Assembly (NCBI GenBank): GCA_032690845.1 | Contig: CM064430.1 | Coordinates: 7,178,949-7,242,948 of the forward strand | DNA: 64,000 bases | Origin: Eleusine coracana subsp. coracana | Lineage: Eukaryota; Streptophyta; Magnoliopsida; Poales; Poaceae | Reading direction: 5' to 3' | Shown here: positions 35,009-47,400 of the stretch, piece by piece | How the letters are laid out: each line of letters begins with the position of its first letter | Position numbering within the stretch: the stretch's first letter is position 1 | The notes under the pieces: generated by a model | What the model saw: the letters and a program-made list of their open reading frames with translations, nothing else | Told to the model about the DNA's origin: nothing | Database searches by the model: none | Program-made: the position numbers and the translations under genes

Positions 35009-38000
35009 ATGCCGCCGCCCGCCTCCGCCTCCGCCACCCGCATCGCCACCCACTGGGTTGTCGACGCCCTCGCCGGAGACGAGGCGGTCGACTTCTCCGT
35101 CATCAAGGGTAAGCATCTGCACCCCGAAGCGTTTCATCCGCTCGCCTCCACGCTTTGGTTCTCTCTCTCTCTCACCTAGGGTGGTTACTGGTATTTGCAG
35201 CGCTGGTGACCGCCTCGCCGGAATGCCTCGCTGGTGCTCCTGAGGCCACGCGGGAGCGGGTGGCTCTCCAGTGTCTGCAGGAGGTTGCCTCGATAGCCTC
35301 TGGGGACGATGCCCCGGCGACGGCGGGGGTGCTTAGGGTTGAGGCCACCCGCTCCTGCGAGGATTTGCTGCTGGAGGTCATCGGAGAGGTGCGTATTCCG
35401 CGTTTATATATAATCTAACCTAGGGCGCAATCTCGAAATTCTGGTTCCCCTTTCCGTTTGTGCCTATGCCTGCATTGGCTTCTGTTCATTTGGATTGGTG
35501 GATCATGTCAGTTCGAAATGTGTATGTTGTGTATGATTGATTATTGGTAGTCTTCCACGTGATTGATTCTGGTCATTGTTGGACATTTTTGCTATATGCC
35601 GTGTTTTACTATGATCTAGTATGGAGGATGGATTTGTAAGAGAGTGGGGAGTATAGAGAGGGTTTGGTATGTCATTATGTAGTTTTTGAGATGGCATAGG
35701 TGCTGTGAAATTTGTAAGCTGGTACCCCCAGCACTAGCAAAATTGGTGGTTTCTTGCTGTTGATATAAAGCAAGGAAATAAGCCTTTTATCTAAAAATAA
35801 TCTTAGTGCTATCAGTACCTTGATATGTCATGCCACTATCACAATGTGTTGAAACTCAGATAAAAAAAGGAATGAGATAATTTCATAGGATTTCATTCTG
35901 TGATAGAGGCAAGGAGTTGCTTTTCCAACATTTGGCTAGATATTTGTTTTTAAGATAATTATGTCCTGTTCCTTGTGTAGAACTGTAGTGTAAGCCTGCC
36001 AATTTTATGTTGTCTTGTCACCAGTTTTATTGAACTTTATGGCTGTCATGGCATATTCTTCTGCTTCTGCACTCCTGCCTATTTGAATTTGAATTTCAAA
36101 AGATTACTGGATGTACTGTTTCAGAGCACCTTTTTGGACTCATCATGGCTGGCATTCATCATCTATTTATACGTGGAACCTAGAGCTTATTGATGCTTCT
36201 TTGTGCATAACGTGATTAGATGTTTAACACTGAAAAAGAATATGCTTTTCATTTTGGAGAAAAGGTTGACACATTGTTTTTAATAGTTATTGAGACCTTC
36301 TCAATTTCCAGACAGTCTGTTGTTCGTGTTATATGATTGTAAAATTTTCAGGTTGGGAGTTTAGGAACTTTGGACAAGGATATGCTTCCGTGCTTCAGTC
36401 AAGACATCCAGAACATTATCTGTATGAAGAAACCTACATTACCAGAAACTTCATTTGAGTTGGTAAGTTGAAGAGCTGTTATCAAAATTATTAATAGAAA
36501 ATGCCAAAATGATTATATTAAGCTTTTTGTTTGCTTTTCAGCTCAGAGAAGTTGACTCAGAGATCGCATCTATTCTTCCATCATCCCAGTTGGAGCAGAA
36601 TGCCACCAACCAAAATGACAATGATCAGTCCTTGTGCAGCAGGCAGGATCATGTAAATGGTGAGTTTCAGCAAGAGACTTCAGCAAAGTTAGTTGATGAA
36701 ACAGAATCAAGAAATCTTGAAAAGGATCCGGTTATGCCAACTTCTGTTCTTCACCAACCATGCACATCTGACAGTATGGCGTATGCTCATCTGCAAGAAG
36801 ATGATGCAGGTGCTGTTGGTTTAGTTTCCAGGCCTCTAGAAAAGAGTCCCGCCGTGGATGAGAATGTGCCGCATGGAACCGTGCATACTTCAGCCTGCTG
36901 TGATGCAACTTTGCAGGGAAGCACTAATGAGCCCCTGTTGAAGGACACAGAGATTCATGCTGCCATGGTTCAGCCACAATCTCCCAGAGAACAATCTCCA
37001 AATTCACCACCACACTACATCGATGGAGAGAGGCTGCATGATGATGGTACCAGAGATCAGTCACTGAAGCTCAGCCATGAAGGGCTGGGCACACATGCTG
37101 CAGTAGCTCCAACTATTGACAGAAGTAGTGATGCCTTACCAACAAATGTGTCTGATCCTGGGCACTTGCCTGAGTCTGTTACTCTAGAGGATGCAACCAT
37201 GGTCTCGCAACCTCACAGCAGCAGAACTGATACAAATGTTCTGCAACATGAAAGTGGAGAGAAAGTAAATCAAGTTCTGGATGATGTCAGTGCAAGTATT
37301 CAGCCAGTGGAAAAGGGTCATGTTCTTGAGGAGTTGACGCCACAAGCTGCTAGTGCTTTACCTTCTGTCAGCTGCAATGATGCTATTCAAGGAGGTCAAT
37401 CTGAAACCAACCATCTGCCAGGGAATGCTACCAAGCATACTACAGTGTTAGAGAAGCAGAATGTTGATAAGTCTCATATAGAATTCAGTGGTGCAGACAA
37501 AGTTAATGAAGCCCTACATGGTGGTGTCAGCATTGTAGAAAAAAATACAGTCCATGGTGGGCTGAATGTGCAGGCTGCTCCATTGTCTCAGAACTGCAAT
37601 TTAGCCTTACATGATAAAATTTCAGAAGTCAATTGTTCAGATGAGCAAAATACAAGAAAGAGCAGAACTGATGCTCAGAAAAACAGCTGTAGTACTTCTG
37701 TTCCAAACGTTACTCAGGATGGTACTGGAACAAACACAACTAACACATCAAACAAGAGAAATCTTGGGGATACTTCTGCAGGAATACCACATGGCTCTTC
37801 CTCAAATGACAGTCTTCATGGCATTGCTGCCGTTGGCCTTCTGTCAATGGCTAACAAAATGCCGTTTTGGTCCAATGGTCAAGAGATCAATGAGTCTTTT
37901 GAGGGCCTGTCGCAACAAGATTTGTGCATAAAATGTGGTAAAGCTGGTCAGCTGATTAAATGTAGTGGCTGCTTGTTAGCTGCTCATGATAGTTGTTTTG

Positions 38001-40471
38001 GTTCGACTGTGACATTTCAAGAGAGTGACCTGTTCTACTGCCCAGTATGCTTCTATACTAGAGCAGCTGAAGCATATCAAAAGGCAAGGAAAACATATTC
38101 TGAAGCTCGGAAGAACCTTGCTACTTTCCTTGGCACGGCACAAGTGGTCGGGCAACACGATGAGCTATTAACTGGTGTTCTGCCTAGGGCTCCCAACAGA
38201 GAGGGTCAATCCAATGTGTCTGATTCATCTAAAAGGAAAAAAATCCATCAAGATGAGGCAACTAACCTTGCTCATCGAGATGTAGAGCCTGATCAGCAGA
38301 GGAAGAAGCAGAAAATTTCTGCGACAGATAATGGTTCTCCTGAGGAGTTAGTCACTGAGAAGGCATCCCTTGTTCAAAATTTTGATAAACATTCGGCGCT
38401 CAAGGGTAATGGTAGCAACCAAGTTCAGGATGTAGAGCGGCAACAGCAAGGGAAAAACAAAGAAGCTGATAATGGCAATTCATCCTATGAAACAAGACAT
38501 TTATCTCAAAACAGATGTGGTCCTGCAAATCAAGAACTTGATGCTGACAAAGAGGATGGTCAAACAAAGTCCCACCAGTTTAATGATTCTGATGAAATCG
38601 AAGCTACATCTTCAAATAACTCTGGCAAGCGATCATCACCCCCTTGGCGCAAGATGAGACACAGGAAATCAAGATTATTAGAAAAGGAGACAGTGGTATC
38701 TAGTAATTCAAGAAAACTTATGGTGCAGCAGGATCAGCGCACATCTTCTCCATCAAGAAAAAGAAATTATGCTCCATACAAGCGCTAGTAAGTGGTTAAC
38801 AATCGAGTTTCATTGCAACTTTTTTCCCTAACGCTATCATTACTTGATGTGTTTATCAAATTGACTCAGCATGACCTATAGGATTGTATTAATTTATAAT
38901 CAAATTGTATTGAGAGTGTTGGTTTGGATATGCAATAAATAAAGCTCTAGCTTGAATATTGATAGGATGGCATGGAGTGAGTTGCAGTACTTCCATGTTT
39001 TCATTATTGCTTTTGTTAAAATAACTTGTCATTTCTTAGCTCAGTACCATTGGATACAATGGTGCCGATCAGTACTTTCATGTTTTTATCATGGTATTGC
39101 TTTTGTTAAAATAACTTGTCATTTCTTAGCTCAGTACCATTGGATACAATGGTGCCGATCAGCTTTGAATGGTTGGACATTTTAAGGTCTTGAAATCTTG
39201 TAGGAAAACATTTAGGGGCTGTTTGGATGCTATCCAACATTTACCTTACCAAGTTTTGGAGTTACCAACTGGAGGGTAACACCAAAACGTTGGTAATGGC
39301 ATGTTTGGATTAACACCTTACCAAAATTTGTCACAGCTATTACAATGACATATGGGACCAATATGTCATATTCTATTTTTTTGTCAAAATATATCCAATC
39401 GAGATCTTGATTTGTAGACTTAATTGCAAGGAATTCAACAGTTCAGTCAGATTAGGATTTGGATATACGGTTTAGCTTATAAATTTGTTTTAAGCTTGTA
39501 GACTACAACAATTAAGAGCTGCTGCAGCCAACCAACTAGTGACACATCATCTATGCATGCAGCAGGTGGGTTGCCAAAGTTTGGCGAAGCTTTTGCTCGC
39601 CCGCAAGAATGCCAACAGCATGTACTAGCTTTACCAAATTTTTATGGGCAAACCAAATATTAGTAGCAATCCAAATGGATGCCAAATTTCATGGGCATTA
39701 CCAAGTTTTGGAAAGGTTTTCATTGGCAAGCAACCAAACAGCCCCTTAACTCCGTCATGGTGGTGCTGTTATCATTTGACGCCATCCTCATTTTTTGTGC
39801 ATGATTTAATTCAGAATTTCAGCTGCAGTTTTTTTACATACCAATGGATAGTTCTACAGTATGGTTAGGATAAGTTAGATCAGACTTAATCACATGAGCT
39901 TCAGATATTGTAGTTTGTGATGATTAAGCATTGTTGAATTATACAGATTACATGCTGTCTGTGATTGTCAATTGCCATGACAGTCTACATTCTGTGCGCG
40001 TAAAAAAGGAGACTGAATCATGAAATAAGCCAGCATTCTGCCATTTGTTTTTTCATAGAATTATTGTGGCAAAAAAATGTTTCTTTAATGTACCGTTTTA
40101 TTGGGTGTGCCTTGTTATTAGAAGATTTGAGCAAATCAATCTTGCAGTTCCAATCCTGTTGCACCTACTGGAAGACGCTCGAAACTCAGTTGGACAGAAG
40201 AAGAAGAAACAACTTTGAAGGTAACTGCTTTGGTTGTCAATTTTCACTACTGAAATTTGGGTGTTCCCAAGCTAGTTTTGTAAAATAATTATGTCCTTGC
40301 ATGGTATGTGTGCTGATCCAGGAAGCAATGGATAAATTTGCCCCACGGGACGATGGCCCTATTCCATGGGTTCAGATACTAGAATATGGCAGGGACGTGT
40401 TTCACAGGACGCGCCTCCCATCTGACTTGAGGGTCAAGTGGAGGAACATCATGAAGAAAGCAGGCTCTTGA
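35009..40471 (+). CDS. PHD-finger protein with C-terminal TRF-like Myb (telobox) domain
   Basis: There are six coding exons: 35009-35108, 35201-35388, 36352-36462, 36542-38787, 40148-40220 and 40322-40471. Introns are GT-AG, giving 955 aa. Residues 1-135 are a helical N-terminal domain. About 135-590 is a long disordered acidic/Ser/Gln-rich stretch with degenerate repeats. Residues 595-636 are a C4HC3 PHD-type finger (C595, C598, C607, C610, H615, C618, C633, C636). About 640-880 is charged, with KKQK and RKR nuclear signals. About 895-955 is a Myb/SANT domain starting KLSWTEEEETTLKEAM and ending with the telobox-like DLRVKWRNIMKKA. Such Myb domains occur in TRF-like telomere or chromatin proteins, and PHD fingers read histone tails. 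DNA-binding nuclear function is inferred. Exon 4 stops one base short of an in-frame TAG, and splicing avoids it. Confidence 0.92.
38986..39160. repeat. 85-90 bp tandem duplication in intron 5 of the PHD-Myb gene
   Basis: Units 38986-39070 and 39071-39160 share a nearly identical block from AGTACTT to GGTGCCGATC. They differ by a 5-base indel and a few substitutions. Confidence 0.9.
39215..39745. mobile_element. PIF/Harbinger (Tourist-like) MITE, 531 bp, in intron 5 of the PHD-Myb gene
   Basis: The left end GGGGCTGTTTGGATGCTATCC and right end GGCAAGCAACCAAACAGCCCC are inverted copies. A TTA duplication flanks both sides (39212-39214 and 39746-39748), as expected for Tourist/PIF elements. TTACCAA repeats lie in both subterminal regions. 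Confidence 0.85.
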
Positions 40472-41657
40472 TGCTGACAGGCTCGCATATTATGCAGCCA
40501 TTGTGTCAGCTTTAGCCTTGAACTTTGATTCAACTCTGTTGACATCCCCTTTGTAAGAATGTAAATATATTTGTAGTATCCACTCACCGCACCGCATGAA
40601 GGAATGTAAAATTTTCAGACAATGTTGGCGCTGCTAGGATGTGATATGTGCAGCATGAATCATCTGGCAACTAGGAAGTAAAATGAATGTAAATTTACCG
40701 AGAAACTATGCTTAATGTTAGAAGCTGACATACAAGGCAGCATGAATGATCTGGCAAACTGTGGGACTTTATTGTTCTGCTGTTATTGCAATGCAGTATT
40801 TCATTCATTCATTCATCCATTTGTTCGTGCCTGAGTAAAGCAAGCAAGCAGAGTCTCTGTTGCAGTGAAATCTGTGGTACGTACAATATTGTTTATATAC
40901 TGTCAGTAATGCTTATACCAGGAGTTTGCAAGGAACAAGCAGTGCAGCATGGAGTCGATCCAAAGGTTTGAATGTGTGCAGTCAGATTTGAGCAGAAGTC
41001 GGAAATCAAAGTATTTGTTTTTTTTTCCCTTTCAAATGAGTGCTTGCTTTATTTGGCCGATGAGGTTTTCGTTTTGTTGAAGCAGCTTGATGTCTGATTT
41101 GGTTCAATTCACGTGCTGGTTTTGGAGGTGCGCCGCGCGCGTGCATCAGTAGCAGAAGCGAGGCGGAGTTGTTTGAGCCATCCGAGTTCGTTGCGCGTAC
41201 GTATGTCAGACGCCATGGCGGCGTGTCAGCTTCACCTCCCCTCCCTCGTTCGTTGCGTTGCGTGCGTGCATCTGGTCGACATCCCGTCACGACTCGCGCA
41301 GATAGTACTAGCTTCGAAAACAGAGTGCGTGTGCCGTAGATGGAAATCACCGTGACGCGCGGACTGCACTCCATGCGTGTAGATGGAATTTCCGGCTTGT
41401 ATTGGAGACTGAAGAGCTTCCGGCTGCGCTGATGGCCAACTGCTAGGCTCGAAATGTTCTTGGGCCGTATAGTATACGTACACGAGAGTGTGATTGAAGG
41501 AGCTGACGAGCTGATCCGCACGGTAACGAGCACTGAAGGACGGGACAGTAGTGAGAGGCAGCAGTAAAACCAAAGGGGGAAGACAACGCGAGGAACGGCC
41601 GGACCGTGCCCATGCCGCGGCTACAGAGCAGTGGCGGTGGTCACCACTGATCAGTAC

Positions 41658-41853
41658 GGTGTGTTCGTTTCTTCTCTCTGATTTTTATAGACCTGTCCTA
41701 TCGAGTATTATGATATTAATTAGAAGTATTAAATATAGATTATTGATAAAATCTAGTTCATAACTCTCCCTCTGAATGACGAGACAAATCTATTAAGACT
41801 AATTAAGTCATGATTAGATAATATGATACTAGAGTAAATATCTCTTAATGATA
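41658..41853. mobile_element. Truncated copy of a non-autonomous DNA transposon
   Basis: The sequence from GGTGTGTTCGTTTC through AATATCTCTTAATGATAA is strongly similar to the first part of the longer copy at 41893. The right half and right inverted end are missing. Confidence 0.65.
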
Positions 41854-41892
41854 ACTCCACTGAAAAGACAATGCACAGCGTGGGGTGCTTCG

Positions 41893-42237
41893 GATGTGTT
41901 CGTTTCCACCCCTCTAATTTTTAGACCTGTCATATCGAATATTATGATACTAATTAGGAGTATTAAATATAGATTACTGACAAAACCCAGTCTATAACCC
42001 TCCCTCTGAATGACGAGATAAATCTATTAAAACTAATTAGGTCATAATTAGATAATGTGATGCTATAGTAAACATCTCTTAATAATGATTTAATTAAGCT
42101 TAATAAATTTGTCACGCTGATACCTATTCAACTCTGTAATTAGTTTTATATTTAATATATATTTAATAATCATATATAACATTTTAATGATTGATATGAC
42201 CTCACTAAAATTTAGAGGCAAAGAAAGAAACACACCG
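41893..42237. mobile_element. Non-autonomous DNA transposon (MITE), longer copy
   Basis: The left end GATGTGTTCGTTTC with CCTCTAATTTTTAG pairs, imperfectly, with the right end CTAAAATTTAGAGG...GAAAGAAACACACC. CGG overlaps both boundaries, but the target duplication is unclear. The interior is AT-rich and non-coding. A short fragment of its right half recurs at about 42,268-42,300. Confidence 0.65.
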
Positions 42238-44390
42238 GAACGCTAATACCCATTACAGAGAACTCTGTAATGATTGATGTGACCTCATCATTCCAATAAA
42301 GTCGGCGCTGTGGCCAGGAGACAGGAACGGTAACTCCCTCGGTATCCGGGACCACCTGGCAGGCAGGCAGGCACACACACGCAACGGTCCGGCGCCGGTA
42401 TCAAGGCGCTGTCGTCGTCTCTGTGCTTGTTGTCTTGGCACGCGCGCGGGGACTCTCCGCCGTCCAATGGCCTCCTGTAAGAGCAGGGCTAATGGATTCG
42501 CCTGCTGCCCGATGAAGCAAGGTTGCCATGTTATTTTGAATACCTATCAAAAAGTGTTAGTATAATAAGCTCTGGCTATTAGCTAACTATAATCAAATAT
42601 TTTATTATTTAATAGTTTCTTTGAGCACTTAAACATTGGTTGAACGTGGGCATTCACCTCGGAACACCTGCTTCAGCTAGCGACTGAGTACTCGCCTGCT
42701 TTACTCTCTCTCCTGTTTTATCTCTCTTTCATCTAGGATTATGCTGATGTGGCAAGCGTTTTCACCGGCTGAATCATCTCTTAGTCCCACGCAGAGGGAC
42801 GAAAAAAGAAAGATAAAAAAAAAAAGGGCTACGAAGATTGCTGCACCGACAAGGAGGAGCGGGCAGGCGGCGCGTCTCCGGCAACGAAGAACAGGATCAC
42901 GTCGGGGTGGGATTTACAGTAACTTTATTTATATTGAACGGTCTGCTAGTAATTTAACCCGGCACGTCGTGTACATCATCGCGTCCGTAGGAACTGAACC
43001 TGTAAAAATCACCGTCCCATTCCCACTTGCCAGAGTCCGAAGAAACTGATGAACGTTAACAGCTCCACGGAAAGAAATTCTCGCGTTCCATCAACGGCTG
43101 ACCTCTGACGGACCGCGCGCGCAGCGAGAACGGAACCAGGAACCCAGCGGGACCTGCGAAAGTGCGAATCTTTCTTTGTTCGACGACGGCTGCCTGCGTC
43201 CTCCTGCTCCCACTCCCAGCCGCAGAACGTGCGCAGCAATCGCGGAAACGGGAGATTGGATGGGGAAAAAAAATCAGGGAGACGGTAGGCCGGCGAAGCG
43301 AAGGTTCCGGGCAATCGGGAACGCATATGCCTGCCTGCTCCACGATACTTGGGTGGAACGGGGAGCTGCCTTTGAACACGTTTTAATTCCTTCTTCCCCT
43401 TCTTCTCCGGAAGCGCCTCGTTGTTGAACACGATGGACGTACATTTCCATGGCCCTACGGAATCTGGCCGCATGCGGAACATGGTAGAGGGAATCTCGTG
43501 AATCATACGCGAACCAAATTCATGTCCCTTCATCTCAGCGAGCAGCGTTTCTGCTACCTCTTGGAAGCGTACGTGTCATCAAGACCCGCAGTTATGTCGT
43601 GAATCAATCACAAATCAATGGGACCCGCAGATATCTTAAAGTCAAAAACGACATTCTTTATAGGACAGAGGTAATAATACGCATTACTAGTTTTTTTTTT
43701 TTTGGGTTATCTTTCGACTTTGGACCATTGACGAACGGATCAGCAGCCGGGCGCAAGGCCACGCAACGCATATTCGTTGTGTAAATACTCTCCTACTTTT
43801 ATTTCCTGTTGGCTTCTGCCATGCACGTCTGTTTTGGACCGATACAGAGCACCGCATCATCGTCGGTCACGGGCCAACAGGAGCATCCCGTAAATACAAA
43901 TCGATGGAGGGAGAGCTACTGGTAGTAGTACTACTATGTATTTTGTCGGACACGGCCGCCAGTCTAGGAGGAGCCAACAAAAAATCACATAAAATCGACT
44001 GAACCGTGTTAGATATAATATGAGCTGACCTATATTTTATTTAATAATTAATAAAGTTTAGATTTATATTAAATATAATGGTTTAATCCTATATGTAATA
44101 TTTACTATGTGTTCACTCGACTTAATAGGTGGACTATTGTTACACCTATTAGAGAAGTTGAGAAGGGGTAGAGACGAGTCACATGCGCGCGCGCCGCCAC
44201 CGTCGAGCCGAGGCGTGCATGTCGAGAGCTGTCTGTCTGCCGCGCGCGTGTTTGGAAGTTTTGCAGCGTGGAAACGGAAAGGCAAGATTCGAGAAAACCA
44301 AAATACAGCTTTAATTGTTGCATGTCGGTTTCCCGTTTCATCGCTTGTAGTTTCCTATCTTCTCGCCTGCAGTTTCCAAAACGCTGAGGC

Positions 44391-44398
44391 TATATATT
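44391..44398 (+). promoter_or_regulatory. TATA box of the Copia 5' LTR
   Basis: TATATATT follows GCTGAGGC and is present at the same place in the 3' LTR (53761-53768). It marks the U3 promoter, and transcription would begin some 30 bases downstream. Confidence 0.6.
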
Positions 44399-44496
44399 TG
44401 TGTATCCCGGCACTGCTCAAAACACACCGTACACATTCCCATCCTCTGTCGAGTTGACTTTCGAGTCTTCCCCGTCCCGGCGATCCGTGCGCACGG

Positions 44497-47400
44497 TGTG
44501 ACATCCCATGTCACAAAATGAAGTTAACTAAGCCTAACCTTAATTAAGGACTAAGCTAGAGTATGATTAATCCATCTGCCAAAGGATAAAGAAAAGAAAC
44601 CTAGTTAATTAAATTCCAAAATATTCAAATATGGGTCACTCACAAACATTATCAAAACCCATGAAAGTACCCAAATGTTTTTACATATTCTGAATGGCCA
44701 TAGTAAAAGAGAATTTTGAGAATTTTTTCAGAATTTTGGGTAACCAATTGATACCCTTAAAAATTCCCCCAAAATCAGAAAAGTACATTTCGGGTTTGGA
44801 ATTTTCATAATTTCTCAAAGCAAATCTAGCTGGTGCACCCAAAAGCAAAGTTGGAGCACACGTTCTCTTGAACACACAGAAAAATGTGTGTCCATATTGG
44901 AGCACGGGAATGTGTCAAAATTACCAAACCCGAGTGGACGTTCTGAGTCAAAACCGGGTCAAGATCTCTCTCCCCCTGGCCAATTCCAACCCGACACCGA
45001 TCGTATACCCGGACACTGTCGCCACCGGCGATTCCTGTCGTCCCATGCCGACCACTGCACCGCCAAACCTCCACCCTGTGCCACCGGTCAGAAGTTAAGC
45101 CGCCCACCGCCGGCAGACACTCCCGGGCCGACAGCACGACGCCCCTCCCTCCCTCTCTCTCTCTCGCCGCTCTCGGTCTTCCCTCCGCCGGCCGGGTCAA
45201 AAAGGCAGCAGCCGCAGCAGCAGCACCCCAGCCTCACTTCTCTCTCACTCTCTCAACTCGCAACCCGCTCTCACACCCTCCCGAGCACCCCGAGCACCGA
45301 CACCCTCTTCTTCCCCTCTCTCCCCGGCGAAACCCGAGCCAGCGCTCTGTTTCAGCGGCCATGGTCGCCGCCGCCCAGAGCCTTGCTTAGGCAAGCTCTC
45401 CGTCCACTCTCTCTTTGCAAATCAACGCGCAAGGACCCTACCCCACTCCCCTGTGACTCCCTCCCTCCCCTGTGCAGTGCTCTCGCCGGAATTTGAGGAG
45501 AAAAGATCACCGTCACCGGGATCCGACACCCTCGCCGACGAGAACCCACCTCCGGCCTCCCCCCTCGACGAGTTCCTCGACGCCGACCATCCCCGGACCA
45601 CCGCAACGCTCGTCGACTGCACCCCGGCCTCCCTCTCCCTCGGCACCGTCGCGTGGACCTCGCCGGAGCTGCCTCTGTCGCCGCGCGTCGTCGCCGGCGA
45701 TCTCCGGTGAGCCACTTCTCCCTCTGACCCCCTCCACGAGCTCCCCTCGGCATGGAGACTCTCCGAGTCGCACACGAGCCCTGGCCATGCCGCCGATCAG
45801 CCGCTGGGCCGAGCTCGCCGCCGCCGGCCACCGCGAGCGCGCGCGTTTCAAGGATTTGAACTCAGTGGCATTTTTTGTAAATAAGAGTGAACTTTCTTTA
45901 AAGTTTAAAATTCCATAACTTGAAAACAAAAAGGGCTAAAAATGTGAAATTAATTTTTTTCGACTCCTAAAATCTTGCTCTACCAGAAAAACAGGATCAA
46001 GTCCAAGTTGGTCCAGTAAATTAATTTAATTAATTCACCAAAGTCACAACCCTAATTTGCTTAATAAATCCATAAGTAATTATGTGTAAATGGTAAATTC
46101 ATGAAATTTTCTCAGTAAGCATTTCATGGCATATACAAACTTTTTGCAAAAGAACATTTCCATTTTTATGCATATTTTTAGTAGTATTGCATAATCCTCA
46201 TTTTCAGCAATTGAATTTGTATAAATTATTGGCTAGGAATTTAATTATGAAATTTGACATTCCTGTTCCTTATGCACTTGTACAATTATGAAAAATCCCA
46301 TGAAAAATTTGAAGTTACTTAAGTACAGATTTGCTGTCGAAATTGATCATTTGCTAAGTAACTAGGAAATTCTTCATATAAATGTTACTTTATGTGTGTA
46401 TTTCAGGAAAATAAGAATAAATTAATTTCTGGAAGTCCATGGAAAATAACTCATCTTTACATTGCAGTAGGATTTCTCCTTGTGTAATTATATACTTTGG
46501 TTCTTGATTAACTATATGAACTAGAACTAGTGATGTAACTAAAGAGCCATTTTATGTATAGTATTAGTTTGCATATGGTCACTTTAGCTAAGTGGCTTAA
46601 AAATGAACTTTCTGAAATTTAACCCTAAGTACTACATTGTCAGGTCATCATCAGCCTATGATGTCAATTAATCAGCATTTAGGCCATGCTCATGTTAAAG
46701 TGGACATACACCAAGAGTGTGATGATTAAGAAATTGCATTCTAGTAGCTAGAAGTTTGTCCCTTCAAAATTCAGTAGCTACCATGTCATACTTAGGTGTA
46801 CACATATTCATAAATAAATAATTAGTCACTAATGTTTATTTGCTGAGGAAGTGCCATGAATTACCATGCCATGCATTCCATCTTTAATTAAGGAAACTCC
46901 CTTTAAACCTTGTGTGTTCCTTAGCATTAATACATGTCCATTCCATATAGGGATCGAGACCGTGGAGATCACACCGGATCAGCAAGGACCTGAAGTGCAC
47001 CTTGGTGAAGACGCTAACTACGATCACACCCAAGGCAAGCCCCCGTGCATAACCCAGTTTTTATCATTCGAGTCCTTTTCTTTTCTTTATCACAAGTTAG
47101 GAATAATGTATTGTGCATTAAGTGTAGGACTTGGATGAAACACACTTGCATACCCCAGCAGTGACCTATGATTAGTATGTTAGCAAGCTTTTCCGTTAGC
47201 AATGCTATGCTTAAACTAGTGGAGTCAACGGTAGGTTCTAGATTCAACTATGGTTCACTTGGATAATGAACTGGTTAAAAATGGAGCACCTATCGTTGCA
47301 ACTCCGTGAACAAGTATTGAACTGTACCAAGTGCATACCTTTAATATGGGAATTGGTAAACCTAGTAACTCGGGCGCTGTATTGTTGGACGACCATACTC

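Larger units (their letters stand above)
40472..44001. other. 3' UTR of the PHD-Myb gene, then intergenic DNA with MITE copies
   Basis: About 150-500 bases after the stop probably belong to the PHD-Myb 3' UTR. Two related MITE copies lie at 41658-42237. GC-richer stretches at 41,100-41,640, 42,300-42,480 and 42,850-43,560 give overlapping open frames on both strands (up to 175 codons) with no recognisable domain. They may be promoter debris or old repeats. No gene is called. Confidence 0.45.

Noticed and set aside
41006..41533. 175-codon minus-strand frame
   Set aside because: No domain, no splice context, mixed repeat-like sequence.
43009..43533. 174-codon minus-strand frame
   Set aside because: Overlaps several other frames of similar length on both strands; nothing recognisable.
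44888..45831. Open frames up to 202 codons on both strands
   Set aside because: They lie in the GC-rich centre of the nested solo LTR and are low-complexity Pro/Ser/Arg.
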